Assembly (NCBI GenBank): GCA_964539665.1
Contig: CAZIKB010000001.1
Coordinates: forward strand, 1 to 64,000
DNA from: CAZIKB01 sp964539665
GTDB taxonomy: Bacteria > Zhuqueibacterota > Zhuqueibacteria > Oceanimicrobiales > Oceanimicrobiaceae
Direction of reading: 5' to 3'
DNA length: 64,000 nucleotides
How positions within the stretch are numbered: position 1 is the first letter of the stretch; the number at the start of each line of letters is the position of its first letter. The notes under the pieces are model-generated. The model did no database searches and was not told the DNA's origin. It saw only the letters and a program-made list of their open reading frames with translations. The translations under genes and the position numbers were made by a program. This document shows positions 8,513-16,050 of the stretch, piece after piece.

Positions 8513-9736
8513 ATGAAAGCAAATATTAAAAATACAAACATAAACTTCTCTTCCAGGGAAAAAATAAAGAAAAGTCAAAATAAACCTAAGTTTACATTGA
8601 AATTGCGACCTGATAAACAAAAAAAAGAGAACAAAGAGAAAAGCAATAAAAGTTTTCTTCAATCATTCTTGAGCCGTGAAAAAAAGATACTGTTGCCAAA
8701 GAAAAAAAAATTAGAAATACTCTATACCTTTGCAAACCAGTTATTAATACTATTGGAGTCAGGGGTGCCTTTAAGTCCTAGCTTAGCAATACTGTCTGAG
8801 CAAACGGAAAATATCAATTTCAAATCGGTAGTAGATAGAATTACACAAGATATCAATGCGGGTGAGTCTTTCACTCATGCCCTTTCTAAATATCCAGACA
8901 TTTTTCCAAATTTATTTGTTGCTATGATACGAGCAGCCGAAAAAGGAGGTCAGTTAGCGAACGTATTAAAGCAGCTTGCCGCTTACCTTGAAGAACAGGA
9001 CAAGTTTTCTAAAAAATTAAGATCTGCAATGGCCTATCCTAAATTTGTGCTGTCATTCTTTTTAGTTGTTTTACTCACCATCATTTTTGGGTTAGTGCCA
9101 AAATTCGAAGCTATTTTTAAAAGCTTTAATACTGATTTGCCTAAACCCACGCAAATACTGATCAATATCAGTAACTTTGCAACAAATTATATAATTTGGG
9201 AAGCGGTAACCATTTTTTTGTTTGTTGTTTTTTTGAAGAGATTTAAAAAAACAGATTACGGCAGATTCTTTTTGGATTCTCTAAAATTAAAACTCCCAGT
9301 GGTTGGGGATATATTATTGAAGTCGACTCTTTCTAAATTTTGTCGCACATTGAGTATACTAATCCAAAGCGGGATTTCTATTGTTGAATCGCTTACAATA
9401 GCAGCAACCACAGCTCAAAATGTCCCAATTATTGAAGCCCTTAAAACGGTTAAACAAGGGGTCATCGAGGGTGAACCGATACATAAAAAATTAAGCCAGA
9501 ATCCCATCTTCCCATCATTAGTGGTTAAAATGATTGCAACAGGAGAAGAATCTGGTGCATTGGACAAAATGTTGGTCAATATATCCGTGAATTATGATAC
9601 AAATGTGGATACAAAAATTTCGACACTTTCTTCAATAATAGAACCCGCTATGATGGTGGCATTAGGGGCCGTTGCCCTTGTAACAGTTATATGTTTTTAT
9701 TTACCAATTTTCAAAACGGGAAGTGTGATTCAGTAA
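8513..9736 (+). CDS. pilC: Type IV pilus inner-membrane platform protein PilC/GspF
   Basis: A 407-residue polytopic protein with two tandem GspF domains (about residues 75-195 and 280-400) and three membrane segments, including VLSFFLVVLLTIIFGLV and the C-terminal VALGAVALVTVICFYLPIF. Each domain has the usual pattern (LLESGVPLSPSLAIL; LIQSGISIVESLTIA). The first 65 residues are unusually long, Lys-rich and without predicted fold; they may contact PilB. It begins 16 bp after pilB, so the two are co-transcribed. The upstream sequence has no clear ribosome site, suggesting translation coupled to pilB. Confidence 0.93.
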   Translation: MKANIKNTNINFSSREKIKKSQNKPKFTLKLRPDKQKKENKEKSNKSFLQSFLSREKKILLPKKKKLEILYTFANQLLILLESGVPLSPSLAILSEQTENINFKSVVDRITQDINAGESFTHALSKYPDIFPNLFVAMIRAAEKGGQLANVLKQLAAYLEEQDKFSKKLRSAMAYPKFVLSFFLVVLLTIIFGLVPKFEAIFKSFNTDLPKPTQILINISNFATNYIIWEAVTIFLFVVFLKRFKKTDYGRFFLDSLKLKLPVVGDILLKSTLSKFCRTLSILIQSGISIVESLTIAATTAQNVPIIEALKTVKQGVIEGEPIHKKLSQNPIFPSLVVKMIATGEESGALDKMLVNISVNYDTNVDTKISTLSSIIEPAMMVALGAVALVTVICFYLPIFKTGSVIQ

Positions 9737-9793
9737 AACGAACTGAATTAAATAATTAATTTATTATTAATAATTAACTTGGAGGTATTAATC

Positions 9794-10201
9794 ATGCGAA
9801 AATTTTTCAACAATCGTCATGGTTTTACATTAGTTGAACTTATGATTACAGTTGTCATTATTGGCGTACTGGCAGCCGTAGCCATACCCCTGTACCAGGG
9901 CAATGTCACACGGGCCAAAACCTCAGAGGCGGATGCCGCCCTTGGCACCATTCGAACGGCATTAAGAGTGTATTACGCAGAATTTCAGGCTTATCCTACT
10001 CAAGTCGCAGCGGCAGAGGTCACGACTATCAGTGGACTCAATTTTGTTGCCGCTGATTTAAATGGCACCTATTTTAATGCAGATGAATATACCTATAAGT
10101 CAGCGGCTGGGGTTGCCTATACAATTGAAGCAGCGGGTACTGGCTCCCAGGCTGGAATAAACAGGCGAATGGATCAAGATGGAGCCTTAACCAACTTCTA
10201 A
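9794..10201 (+). CDS. pilA: Major type IV pilin (PilA-like)
   Basis: A 135-residue prepilin with a class III leader ending in NRHG, followed by the mature N-terminus FTLVELMITVVIIGVLAAVA. Gly at -1, Phe at +1 and Glu at +5 are all present for prepilin peptidase. The rest is a short globular domain similar to GspG-type pilins (an ARTKTSEADAAL-like helix extension, then YYAEFQAYPT). The ATG at 9794 is chosen because GGAGG lies 8 bases upstream; an in-frame TTG at 9779 lies before that site. Its strong ribosome site, and the 486-bp non-coding region after it, fit the most highly expressed pilin of the locus. No prepilin peptidase is in the window. Confidence 0.9.
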   Translation: MRKFFNNRHGFTLVELMITVVIIGVLAAVAIPLYQGNVTRAKTSEADAALGTIRTALRVYYAEFQAYPTQVAAAEVTTISGLNFVAADLNGTYFNADEYTYKSAAGVAYTIEAAGTGSQAGINRRMDQDGALTNF

Positions 10202-10687
10202 AGGTGATTCAGTGGCTGCTCCAACTGTTTGTAAATAGTGACATGTTTGTATGAATTTCTTAAATATACTGGCAGGGCGATTCTTTATGAATGTAACTAA
10301 AAGATGTCATTGTGGCGTGGCGAAGTAATCTCCGAATTTACTTAAAATCAGTAGATGCCTTCGTCGTCCGGCTCCTTTTGGGAAACGTTAAGTAACTCTG
10401 TCATTGCTAATCCCATGTTTTTTATGGGGTGAAGCAATCTTCCTGCAGAATATCATGAGATTGCTTCACTCCCTTCGGTCACTCGCAATGACATTAATAA
10501 GCTGTCAAGTCGCTACTTTCGACTTAGCCAACCGCGTGGGTTGTAGTAGCTTCCAGGGACAGCCTGAATTGTCATGCTTTTGCCACTTACAAAAAAGATT
10601 CTTCCAGCCTGCTCCTAGCAGTATTTGGAGAATGACAGGTGAGTTCGTTTTTGATTTTTTGTTATAGTGTTGCAACAAATGTAAATT
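10202..10687. repeat. Non-coding gap in the pilus locus holding dispersed inverted repeats
   Basis: This gap splits the major pilin from the minor pilins. It holds a complete element at 10400-10492: outer arms GTCATTGC (10400-10407) and GCAATGAC (10485-10492), and inner arms GAAGCAATCT (10431-10440) and AGATTGCTTC (10458-10467). A degenerate half-unit starts at 10306 (GTCATTG, then GCGAAGTAATCTCC). A third, weaker pair (TGTCAT at 10570, ATGACA at 10632) may belong to another family. This GTCATTGC...GAAGCAATCT pattern resembles small non-autonomous repeats scattered through many bacterial genomes. Transcribed, it could fold and damp read-through from pilA to the minor pilins. Confidence 0.75.
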
Positions 10688-11251
10688 ATGGATCATAATT
10701 CAAGGTTTAAGCAAAAAGCAGGTGAAGACGTATTATCCCTGCCAAATCAAGACGGAACCACCTTAGTCGAGGTCATGGTGGGTATGTTAGTCTTCCTGGT
10801 TATTATGTTAGGGGGATTACAATATTTTGCGTTGCCACAAAACATTATTGTGCGGCAAAAATTAAAAAGATTAGCGGTTTCAGTCGCTCAACAAAAAATG
10901 GAGTCCATAATCGCATTAGGATATAATCAAATAACCACGGCTTTAAATGAATCTGCAACTGTTGTATCCTTAGGGAGCATAAATGGCACAAGAAATACCA
11001 CCATAACGGAATTTGACGACCTGGCAAATGGTCAGGGTGATTGTGGTTGTCCGGTTGGACAAACTGCAGTCATACATGGTGGTGGTATGCTTTGTTCAGA
11101 TGCTGCTTCACTGGCAACGCATCTTGCGCATGGCGATCTCTACTTTATGTGTGAAGCTGATTATAAAAGCATCGATGTGGAAATATCATGGAATGATGGT
11201 AATAATCAAAAAGTCTCGTTTACGACGATGGTTAGTGACATTGCGAACTAA
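10688..11251 (+). CDS. Minor prepilin, PilV-like
   Basis: A 187-residue prepilin with a long 24-residue leader ending in NQDG, followed by TTLVEVMVGMLVFLVIMLGG. Gly -1 and Glu +5 are present, but +1 is Thr instead of the usual Phe. The globular part holds a cysteine-rich CGCPVG stretch and two later cysteines (MLCSDAA; FMCEADY), suggesting disulfides. The C-terminal strand pattern (VEISWNDGNNQKVSFTTMVSD) is typical of PilV/GspI-type minor pilins, which cap or prime the fibre. The next gene starts inside its last codons, so translation is coupled. Confidence 0.8.
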   Translation: MDHNSRFKQKAGEDVLSLPNQDGTTLVEVMVGMLVFLVIMLGGLQYFALPQNIIVRQKLKRLAVSVAQQKMESIIALGYNQITTALNESATVVSLGSINGTRNTTITEFDDLANGQGDCGCPVGQTAVIHGGGMLCSDAASLATHLAHGDLYFMCEADYKSIDVEISWNDGNNQKVSFTTMVSDIAN

Positions 11252-12794
11252 AAGTTTAAATAAATTCTGCCCGGCAATCCTGTACTGTCAAAGAGGTTTT
11301 ACACTCGTCGAATTGATGATGTCCTTAATGATAAGTACAGTAGTTTTATCTTCAATTCATATTATTGTAAGCGGATCACATAAATATGTCATAGAGGGCA
11401 CAAAAAAAATTAGGCTCCAGCAAGATTTTTCATTGATTGAGTTGATGCTTTCTACTAAAATCAGGCAAAGCACAAAAGGACAACATGAAATTTTTAATAA
11501 TTACTCTGATTATATTGGTGGTCAATCCTCACAAACTTTCGGTAGTTGCTTGAAATTAAAGTACATTTCCGGGGATTCGGTCGTGCTGTACCAGGACAAC
11601 CTGGATTTTAAAATAGTGGCTTCGGATTTGACTATTACAAATTTGGTGCCGGGTGTTGTAGACTCTTTAATCTTCACAGATAGCACCTCTGCCATTCATA
11701 CTAAGCTTTCTTTAAGTCAGGGTAACTGGGGTCTAGAAAATACGCTGCTTGCTGCTTTCAGAAATTCTATCAGCAGTGACCTTGAAGGCAGGAGATGTGA
11801 ATTGGTCATTCAGGCGGGTCAAGTACCTGGAAACTTAACGGATTTCCCGGTGCTTTTTACCGAAGCAACCTTACCTTCCGAGATGTTCGATGCTGACGGC
11901 TCCTACCCGGCTCTGGATGGCGGGGATGATATAAAGTTTACAAGCGATCAGGCCGGTGACAACCGTTTGTCCTGTGAAATCGTTGCTTTTACCACCGACA
12001 ATGATCCGGCCAATGGCTCGGCCGAGATTTGGGCCAAGGTTCCGTCGATTTCATCCTCATCCAACACCTCTATCTGGGTAAGGTACAACATAGCCGGGGG
12101 AACACAACCGGCCCCGGAAGCACCTTTTGGTTCGGAGTCGGTCTGGGATGACGATTATGAGTTGGTGCAACACATGAACGAGGATCCGTCCGGTGCCGCT
12201 CCACAAATGATGGATGCCACCAGTAACGATTATGATTGTGAATCGCAAGGCTCAATGACCTCGGGTGACCTGGTTGCAGGTAAAATTGGCGGAAGCCTGG
12301 ATTTTGATGGTAACAATGACCGGGTGAGAAACACTACAATGGTGTCGTCTGTATCGTTGACATTCGAAGCCTGGATTTATCCGGATAGATTTAGGGGCAG
12401 TTACAATACCGTCATAGAATTTGGAGATGACAAGCCATGGTTTGGCGCTCTGAAGAAAGGAAAATTAGGCTTCTTCCGTGGTAGCGGAGGTATCCAAACC
12501 ATTGACAAAATGACCCGAAATATCTTTAATCATATTGTTGCAACACACGATGGAAGTACCCTGCGCATCTGGATCAATGGTGACGAGGACCTGCCGCCCG
12601 GAACGCTCAACCGAAGTGATACAGCGACGGGATTAGGAATTGCTCATCGCGGCACTGATACGTATTTTGATGGGAAAATAGATGAAGTTCGCATCTCCAA
12701 TATTGTTCGCTCTGCCGACTGGATTGAAACGGGATACAATAACCAGAATAGTCCATCGACATTTATCATAGAAGGAACTCCGGAGACGCCATGA
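11241..12794 (+). CDS. Minor prepilin (PilW-like) fused to DUF2341 and LamG/concanavalin-type domains
   Basis: A likely product of 517 residues. The prepilin leader ends in CQRG, followed by FTLVELMMSLMISTVVLSSI (Gly -1, Phe +1, Glu +5). Residues about 25-180 are a PilW-like pilin body. Residues about 187-314 are a DUF2341 domain (ELVIQAGQVPGNLTDFPVLF; SIWVRYNIAG). Residues about 349-489 are a LamG-like jelly roll (GGSLDFDGNNDRV; FEAWIYPD; KIDEVRISNIVRSADWIET). DUF2341-LamG pairs occur in secreted adhesion or glycan-binding proteins, so a fibre-tip adhesin is a fair inference. Start: TTG at 11241 (or GTG 11235), overlapping the previous gene's stop; the open frame extends further upstream only as out-of-frame overlap. 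G+C is visibly higher from about 11800 on. Confidence 0.82.
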   Translation: MRTKSLNKFCPAILYCQRGFTLVELMMSLMISTVVLSSIHIIVSGSHKYVIEGTKKIRLQQDFSLIELMLSTKIRQSTKGQHEIFNNYSDYIGGQSSQTFGSCLKLKYISGDSVVLYQDNLDFKIVASDLTITNLVPGVVDSLIFTDSTSAIHTKLSLSQGNWGLENTLLAAFRNSISSDLEGRRCELVIQAGQVPGNLTDFPVLFTEATLPSEMFDADGSYPALDGGDDIKFTSDQAGDNRLSCEIVAFTTDNDPANGSAEIWAKVPSISSSSNTSIWVRYNIAGGTQPAPEAPFGSESVWDDDYELVQHMNEDPSGAAPQMMDATSNDYDCESQGSMTSGDLVAGKIGGSLDFDGNNDRVRNTTMVSSVSLTFEAWIYPDRFRGSYNTVIEFGDDKPWFGALKKGKLGFFRGSGGIQTIDKMTRNIFNHIVATHDGSTLRIWINGDEDLPPGTLNRSDTATGLGIAHRGTDTYFDGKIDEVRISNIVRSADWIETGYNNQNSPSTFIIEGTPETP

Positions 12795-13192
12795 CAGGTG
12801 AATGGTTAAGACGTAAATTGTCCGGGCTTAAAATGGTAGATGACCAGCATGGTTACATTTTGGGTCTTGTTATGATATTTTTTATAATTTTTACAATCAT
12901 GGGACTTGCTTTTGTAAAAATGGGCAGTTTTGAAAGCTTGCATGCACTAAATCATTATCAGAGAGTGAAAGCTTATTATCATGCCGAAAGTGGCATTCAC
13001 AAAGGGCTGTGGCTCCTCAATGATGTGTCTGCGGCCGCTGCTACATTTTCAAATGATACAGTAAGTGCAGTCTATGATTCTGTCAATTTTATCTTAACCT
13101 CAACAGGGACAGTTGGCAATGTTAATAAAACCATTAAAGTCACCCTTTCGGTGACTCCCTCAATTCAGGTATTGAATTGGGAAGAACTATAG
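12791..13192 (+). CDS. PilX-like minor pilin
   Basis: A 133-residue protein with a leader ending in DDQHG, then the hydrophobic helix YILGLVMIFFIIFTIMGLA. Gly at -1 is present, but Glu at +5 is missing, as in PilX/GspK-type subunits that sit at the fibre tip. The following region (HALNHYQRVKAYYHAESGIHKGLWLL) matches the conserved PilX N-terminal helix with the AESG motif. The rest is a short, mostly beta domain. It starts with an ATG overlapping the previous stop by four bases, so the three minor pilins form one translationally coupled group. Confidence 0.8.
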   Translation: MTGEWLRRKLSGLKMVDDQHGYILGLVMIFFIIFTIMGLAFVKMGSFESLHALNHYQRVKAYYHAESGIHKGLWLLNDVSAAAATFSNDTVSAVYDSVNFILTSTGTVGNVNKTIKVTLSVTPSIQVLNWEEL

Positions 13193-13204
13193 GATACAAG
13201 TATT

Positions 13205-14278
13205 TTGAATATATTTTCACGAAATATACGGGTGGGCATAGATATCGGTTCAACGACAATCAAGATAGCTGGAATCAGTCAAAAGGGAAAAGATTTAAAA
13301 TTACACTTCTACGATGTTTTAGATTTAGTGGAGACTTATTCATTAAAGTCTTTAGAAGACCTAAATGATGATTTATATATTGAACAACTTCGAAAATTGG
13401 TTTCGAAATATCATGTAAAAAATGCCAGGGTATCGGCTTTAATGCCAGTAAACTCTGCTATAATTCGTAATATAAATCTTGCTCCCGGTCAAACTGAGGA
13501 AGAGATATTAGAATCAATTCAGGCAGAATTTAAACATGTCGGTTTTGATGAGACTGAAGAAATACAAATTGCCTGCCATCAAATGGATGAAGATAATAGT
13601 CAATCTCAACAATTATCTTTTATAGCCTGTGCCATTCCTGATTCGGTGGTTGAACGATATCGAAGAATCCTGAATGAGAGTGGACTGCAGGTAAAAGTAA
13701 TGGATATAGATGCATTGGGCATTTATAACACCTATTATTATTTTACCAAAAAAGAAATGTCCGCCCCGGTAACTATCGTCCAGATTGGCTCCGACTATTC
13801 AACTTGTCTGATAATGTGTGAAGGCAGCTTACCCTTTTTTCACGTGATTAAACAGGGAGGTCATGATATTACAAACAGTATCATGAAAAATTTTAAGTTA
13901 GAATTTTTCGATGCTGAAAAATTGAAAATGAAAGAAACCAGATCGAAAGGTACCGAAATTGAATTTTGTCAGAATTCACATGTAAACGAATTCTATCGAA
14001 CTTTTTATGACGACCTGATAACGGAAGTCCAAAAATGTATTCAACATTTTCAATCTTATTCAGGTTGCGCTGAAATTGGCCGTTTGTACATTACCGGAGG
14101 AGAAGCAAGACATAACATCGTAGCTAATTTATTCCAAAGAAAGTTGCACATTGATGTCAATACCTGGAATCCATTAGAATATCTCGGGATATCAAATTCC
14201 GATAATGGGGATACGCTTAAGTTTGCTAATGGCTTGCATTTAGCCCCCACCATTGGCACATTATTGAGAGGAGATTAG
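13205..14278 (+). CDS. pilM: Type IV pilus assembly protein PilM
   Basis: An actin-fold cytoplasmic ATPase-like protein of 357 residues. Nucleotide-binding signatures are visible: phosphate 1 (VGIDIGSTTIKIAGI, residue 10 on), phosphate 2 in a variant form (VTIVQIGSDYSTCLI) and the adenosine loop (LYITGGEARHNIV). PilM links the cytoplasmic PilB/PilC motor to the PilN-PilO-PilP alignment complex by binding the N-terminus of PilN. The start is TTG at 13205, with TAGGA upstream at a good distance. It is followed 3 bp later by pilN in the canonical MNOPQ order. Confidence 0.92.
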   Translation: MNIFSRNIRVGIDIGSTTIKIAGISQKGKDLKLHFYDVLDLVETYSLKSLEDLNDDLYIEQLRKLVSKYHVKNARVSALMPVNSAIIRNINLAPGQTEEEILESIQAEFKHVGFDETEEIQIACHQMDEDNSQSQQLSFIACAIPDSVVERYRRILNESGLQVKVMDIDALGIYNTYYYFTKKEMSAPVTIVQIGSDYSTCLIMCEGSLPFFHVIKQGGHDITNSIMKNFKLEFFDAEKLKMKETRSKGTEIEFCQNSHVNEFYRTFYDDLITEVQKCIQHFQSYSGCAEIGRLYITGGEARHNIVANLFQRKLHIDVNTWNPLEYLGISNSDNGDTLKFANGLHLAPTIGTLLRGD

Positions 14279-14281
14279 ATA

Positions 14282-14917
14282 TTGATCAAAATAAATTTCA
14301 TAGCCAATGAGCTGACGCATAATAAATCTGCACGAATCAAAAAACAATTAATTCTAATCTACTCTCTTATTTGGATAATTGCAATTTTTTACATTTTTGG
14401 GCGGTTTCAATACAATCAATCTGTCATAATTTCCTATCACAAGAAAATTAAACAATTGAAAACGACCATGGACAATATCTCACCGCAATTTCAGAATACG
14501 GTGCAATTATATCAACAAAAGAAAAAACTTGATCAAAAATTAAGAAAAATATTCGATAAAGTTGTAGAATCAAAATTTGTCCTTGAAAGTGTAGAAAGTC
14601 TGGTTTTAAACATTCCTGAGAACATCTGGCTTACTGAAATTCGCGTAACAGCTTTGGAAAAAAAAATATCTGACGATAATAATACTAAAGACGTTAGGGC
14701 AGTAAAAACAATGATAATCAGGGGAAACATGTTTTTAGATTTAAATAATGAGAAGAAAGAACTCATTAAACAGTTTCACAACACTCTGCAAAAACGCAGA
14801 CCATTTTCAATTGCAGAGAGTCAATTGAAATTAGACAATATGAAAGTAGAAAAAGTGAAAAACAGATATTACCATAATTTTGAAATTGAATTTACCTGGC
14901 AAGGCAATATGATGTAA
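14282..14917 (+). CDS. pilN: Type IV pilus assembly protein PilN
   Basis: A 211-residue bitopic protein. It has a short cytoplasmic tail MIKINFIANEL (the PilM-binding INxLP-like peptide in variant form), one membrane segment (LILIYSLIWIIAIFYIFG, about 23-41), a coiled coil (about 50-100) and a periplasmic ferredoxin-like domain (NIPENIWLTEIRVTALEKK). The order PilM-PilN-PilO and the 3-bp spacing support the call more than the divergent sequence does. The start is TTG with GAGGAG upstream in the end of pilM. Base composition is strongly A-rich and the protein Lys-rich, like the next three genes. Confidence 0.85.
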   Translation: MIKINFIANELTHNKSARIKKQLILIYSLIWIIAIFYIFGRFQYNQSVIISYHKKIKQLKTTMDNISPQFQNTVQLYQQKKKLDQKLRKIFDKVVESKFVLESVESLVLNIPENIWLTEIRVTALEKKISDDNNTKDVRAVKTMIIRGNMFLDLNNEKKELIKQFHNTLQKRRPFSIAESQLKLDNMKVEKVKNRYYHNFEIEFTWQGNMM

Positions 14918-14931
14918 TGCACACATAAAAA

Positions 14932-15507
14932 GTGAGACTGATGCGCTGGTATGAAGAAATTACACAAGCAGTAAAAGTTAAATCGATCATAATTTCAACG
15001 GTTACTTTTATTTGTGGACTTTTGGGACTTTATTATTTCATATTACGTCCAAATGAAAATTTGGCTCAGGTATCAATTGAGAAATTCAATGATTTGAATG
15101 AATCCTATTTGCAATTAAAGTCAACCGACATAAATAAGGTAGAAGAACTTTTACAAGCGGAAGCAGAAAATCTCAGAAAAAAAGAAGAGGTCATTGACTC
15201 TCAATCTTTATCCTATGAATATCTTTTTTTATTAATTTCAAAATTTGAGGATGAAGCTAATAAAACGGGCATTGAATGTGAAATCTCTATATTAGATGAA
15301 GTAAATGATCAGGTGGAAAACAAAAAAAATGTATCAATAGAATTATCTTTCGAGGGTTCTTTTCAACAGGTGATTAAATTTATAAAGAAACTACAAACAT
15401 GGGATGAGGTATTGTTTGTAAATGATTTCCATATCCAAAAGAAAAACAAGACTGATTCAAAATTAACGGGACAAATTATCTTTATGTCTTTTCTTTCTGA
15501 TATTTAA
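14932..15507 (+). CDS. pilO: Type IV pilus assembly protein PilO
   Basis: A bitopic protein of about 190 residues. An N-terminal cytoplasmic stub precedes one membrane segment (IIISTVTFICGLLGLYYFIL, about 20-39), a coiled coil (about 50-95) and a periplasmic alpha/beta domain with the PilO pattern (FEDEANKTGIECEISI, then VSIELSFEGSFQQVIKFIKKLQ). PilO pairs with PilN to form the periplasmic clamp of the pilus machine. The GTG at 14932 and the ATG at 14941 are both possible starts; neither has a convincing ribosome site. Call rests on domain pattern plus gene order. Confidence 0.85.
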   Translation: MRLMRWYEEITQAVKVKSIIISTVTFICGLLGLYYFILRPNENLAQVSIEKFNDLNESYLQLKSTDINKVEELLQAEAENLRKKEEVIDSQSLSYEYLFLLISKFEDEANKTGIECEISILDEVNDQVENKKNVSIELSFEGSFQQVIKFIKKLQTWDEVLFVNDFHIQKKNKTDSKLTGQIIFMSFLSDI

Positions 15508-15522
15508 TTAGACGATTGTTAT

Positions 15523-16049
15523 ATGAAAAAATTCTTCTTTCCAAGTCTTTTATTGGGATTAATCCTATCATCATTTGCCATTCCCTACAATAAATCCTTA
15601 TTTTTAAAAAATGTCATGCAAGGGGATTATCAAGAATTGATACAAGATGCAAGCGTAGACGAAATGCAGAATGTTTATCTTAAATTATTTAATGATTATG
15701 CGGAGTCTAATCAGAAATTGGCTATCAATAATGCCATTGATACCCCTGCCAATTTTTCTAAAATTAAGGATCCTTTTGCTATACCTACTAAAAACCGATA
15801 TAAAAATTTTATCGGGAAAAAAATATATTTCAAAAAAACAGACCGCTAAAACAAAAATCATTAAACTTATCCGGTATTTTATGGAGTGATATAAAACCAG
15901 CGGCAGTCATCAATGAGAAGATTGTTCACGTCAACAGCAAAGTAGGTGCGTATAAAGTCGATCAAATTTCACCTGAAAAAGTTGTTTTATCTTCTCGAAA
16001 CAATACAGTAGTTTTACGACTACCCCTTAATAAATACGGTAAACAGTAG
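15523..16049 (+). pseudogene. pilP: PilP-like pilus assembly protein, interrupted by a one-base frameshift
   Basis: The first frame (from ATG 15523) gives a signal-peptide-bearing protein that reaches IKDPFAIPTKN, the PilP landmark before the HR domain, and stops at 15849. The rest of the gene lies in another frame: from 15804 to the TAG at 16047-16049 it reads LSGILWSDIKPAAVINEKIV, then KVGAYKVDQISPEKVVLSS, the typical PilP/GspC homology-region domain. Adding one base in either of two seven-A tracts (15817-15823 or 15832-15838) joins the frames into about 175 residues, normal for PilP. The change may be a sequencing or assembly slip, a true mutation, or a slippage site used in the cell. Neighbours pilO and pilQ are intact and tightly spaced. 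Confidence 0.8.
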
Positions 16050-16050
16050 A

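Noticed and set aside
9737..9793. Sigma-54 promoter upstream of the major pilin
   Set aside because: The GG-N10-GC type pattern common for pilA genes is not present in this AT-rich leader.
10404..10696. Open frames inside the pilus gap (10404-10667 plus, 10505-10696 minus)
   Set aside because: They run through inverted repeats and have no ribosome site or protein-like pattern.
11013..11240. Upstream extension of the LamG minor pilin gene to 11013
   Set aside because: The added residues overlap the PilV-like gene in another frame and show no leader features; the prepilin leader fits a start at 11235-11241.
13177..13368. Open frame overlapping the pilX end and pilM start
   Set aside because: It is out of frame with the conserved actin-type motifs of PilM.
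15832..15838. Programmed -1 ribosomal frameshift heptamer in pilP
   Set aside because: In the zero frame the A tract is read as C-AAA-AAA, not the A-AAA-AAA phase needed for tandem slippage, so a classic heptamer is not supported. Polymerase slippage or an indel remains possible.
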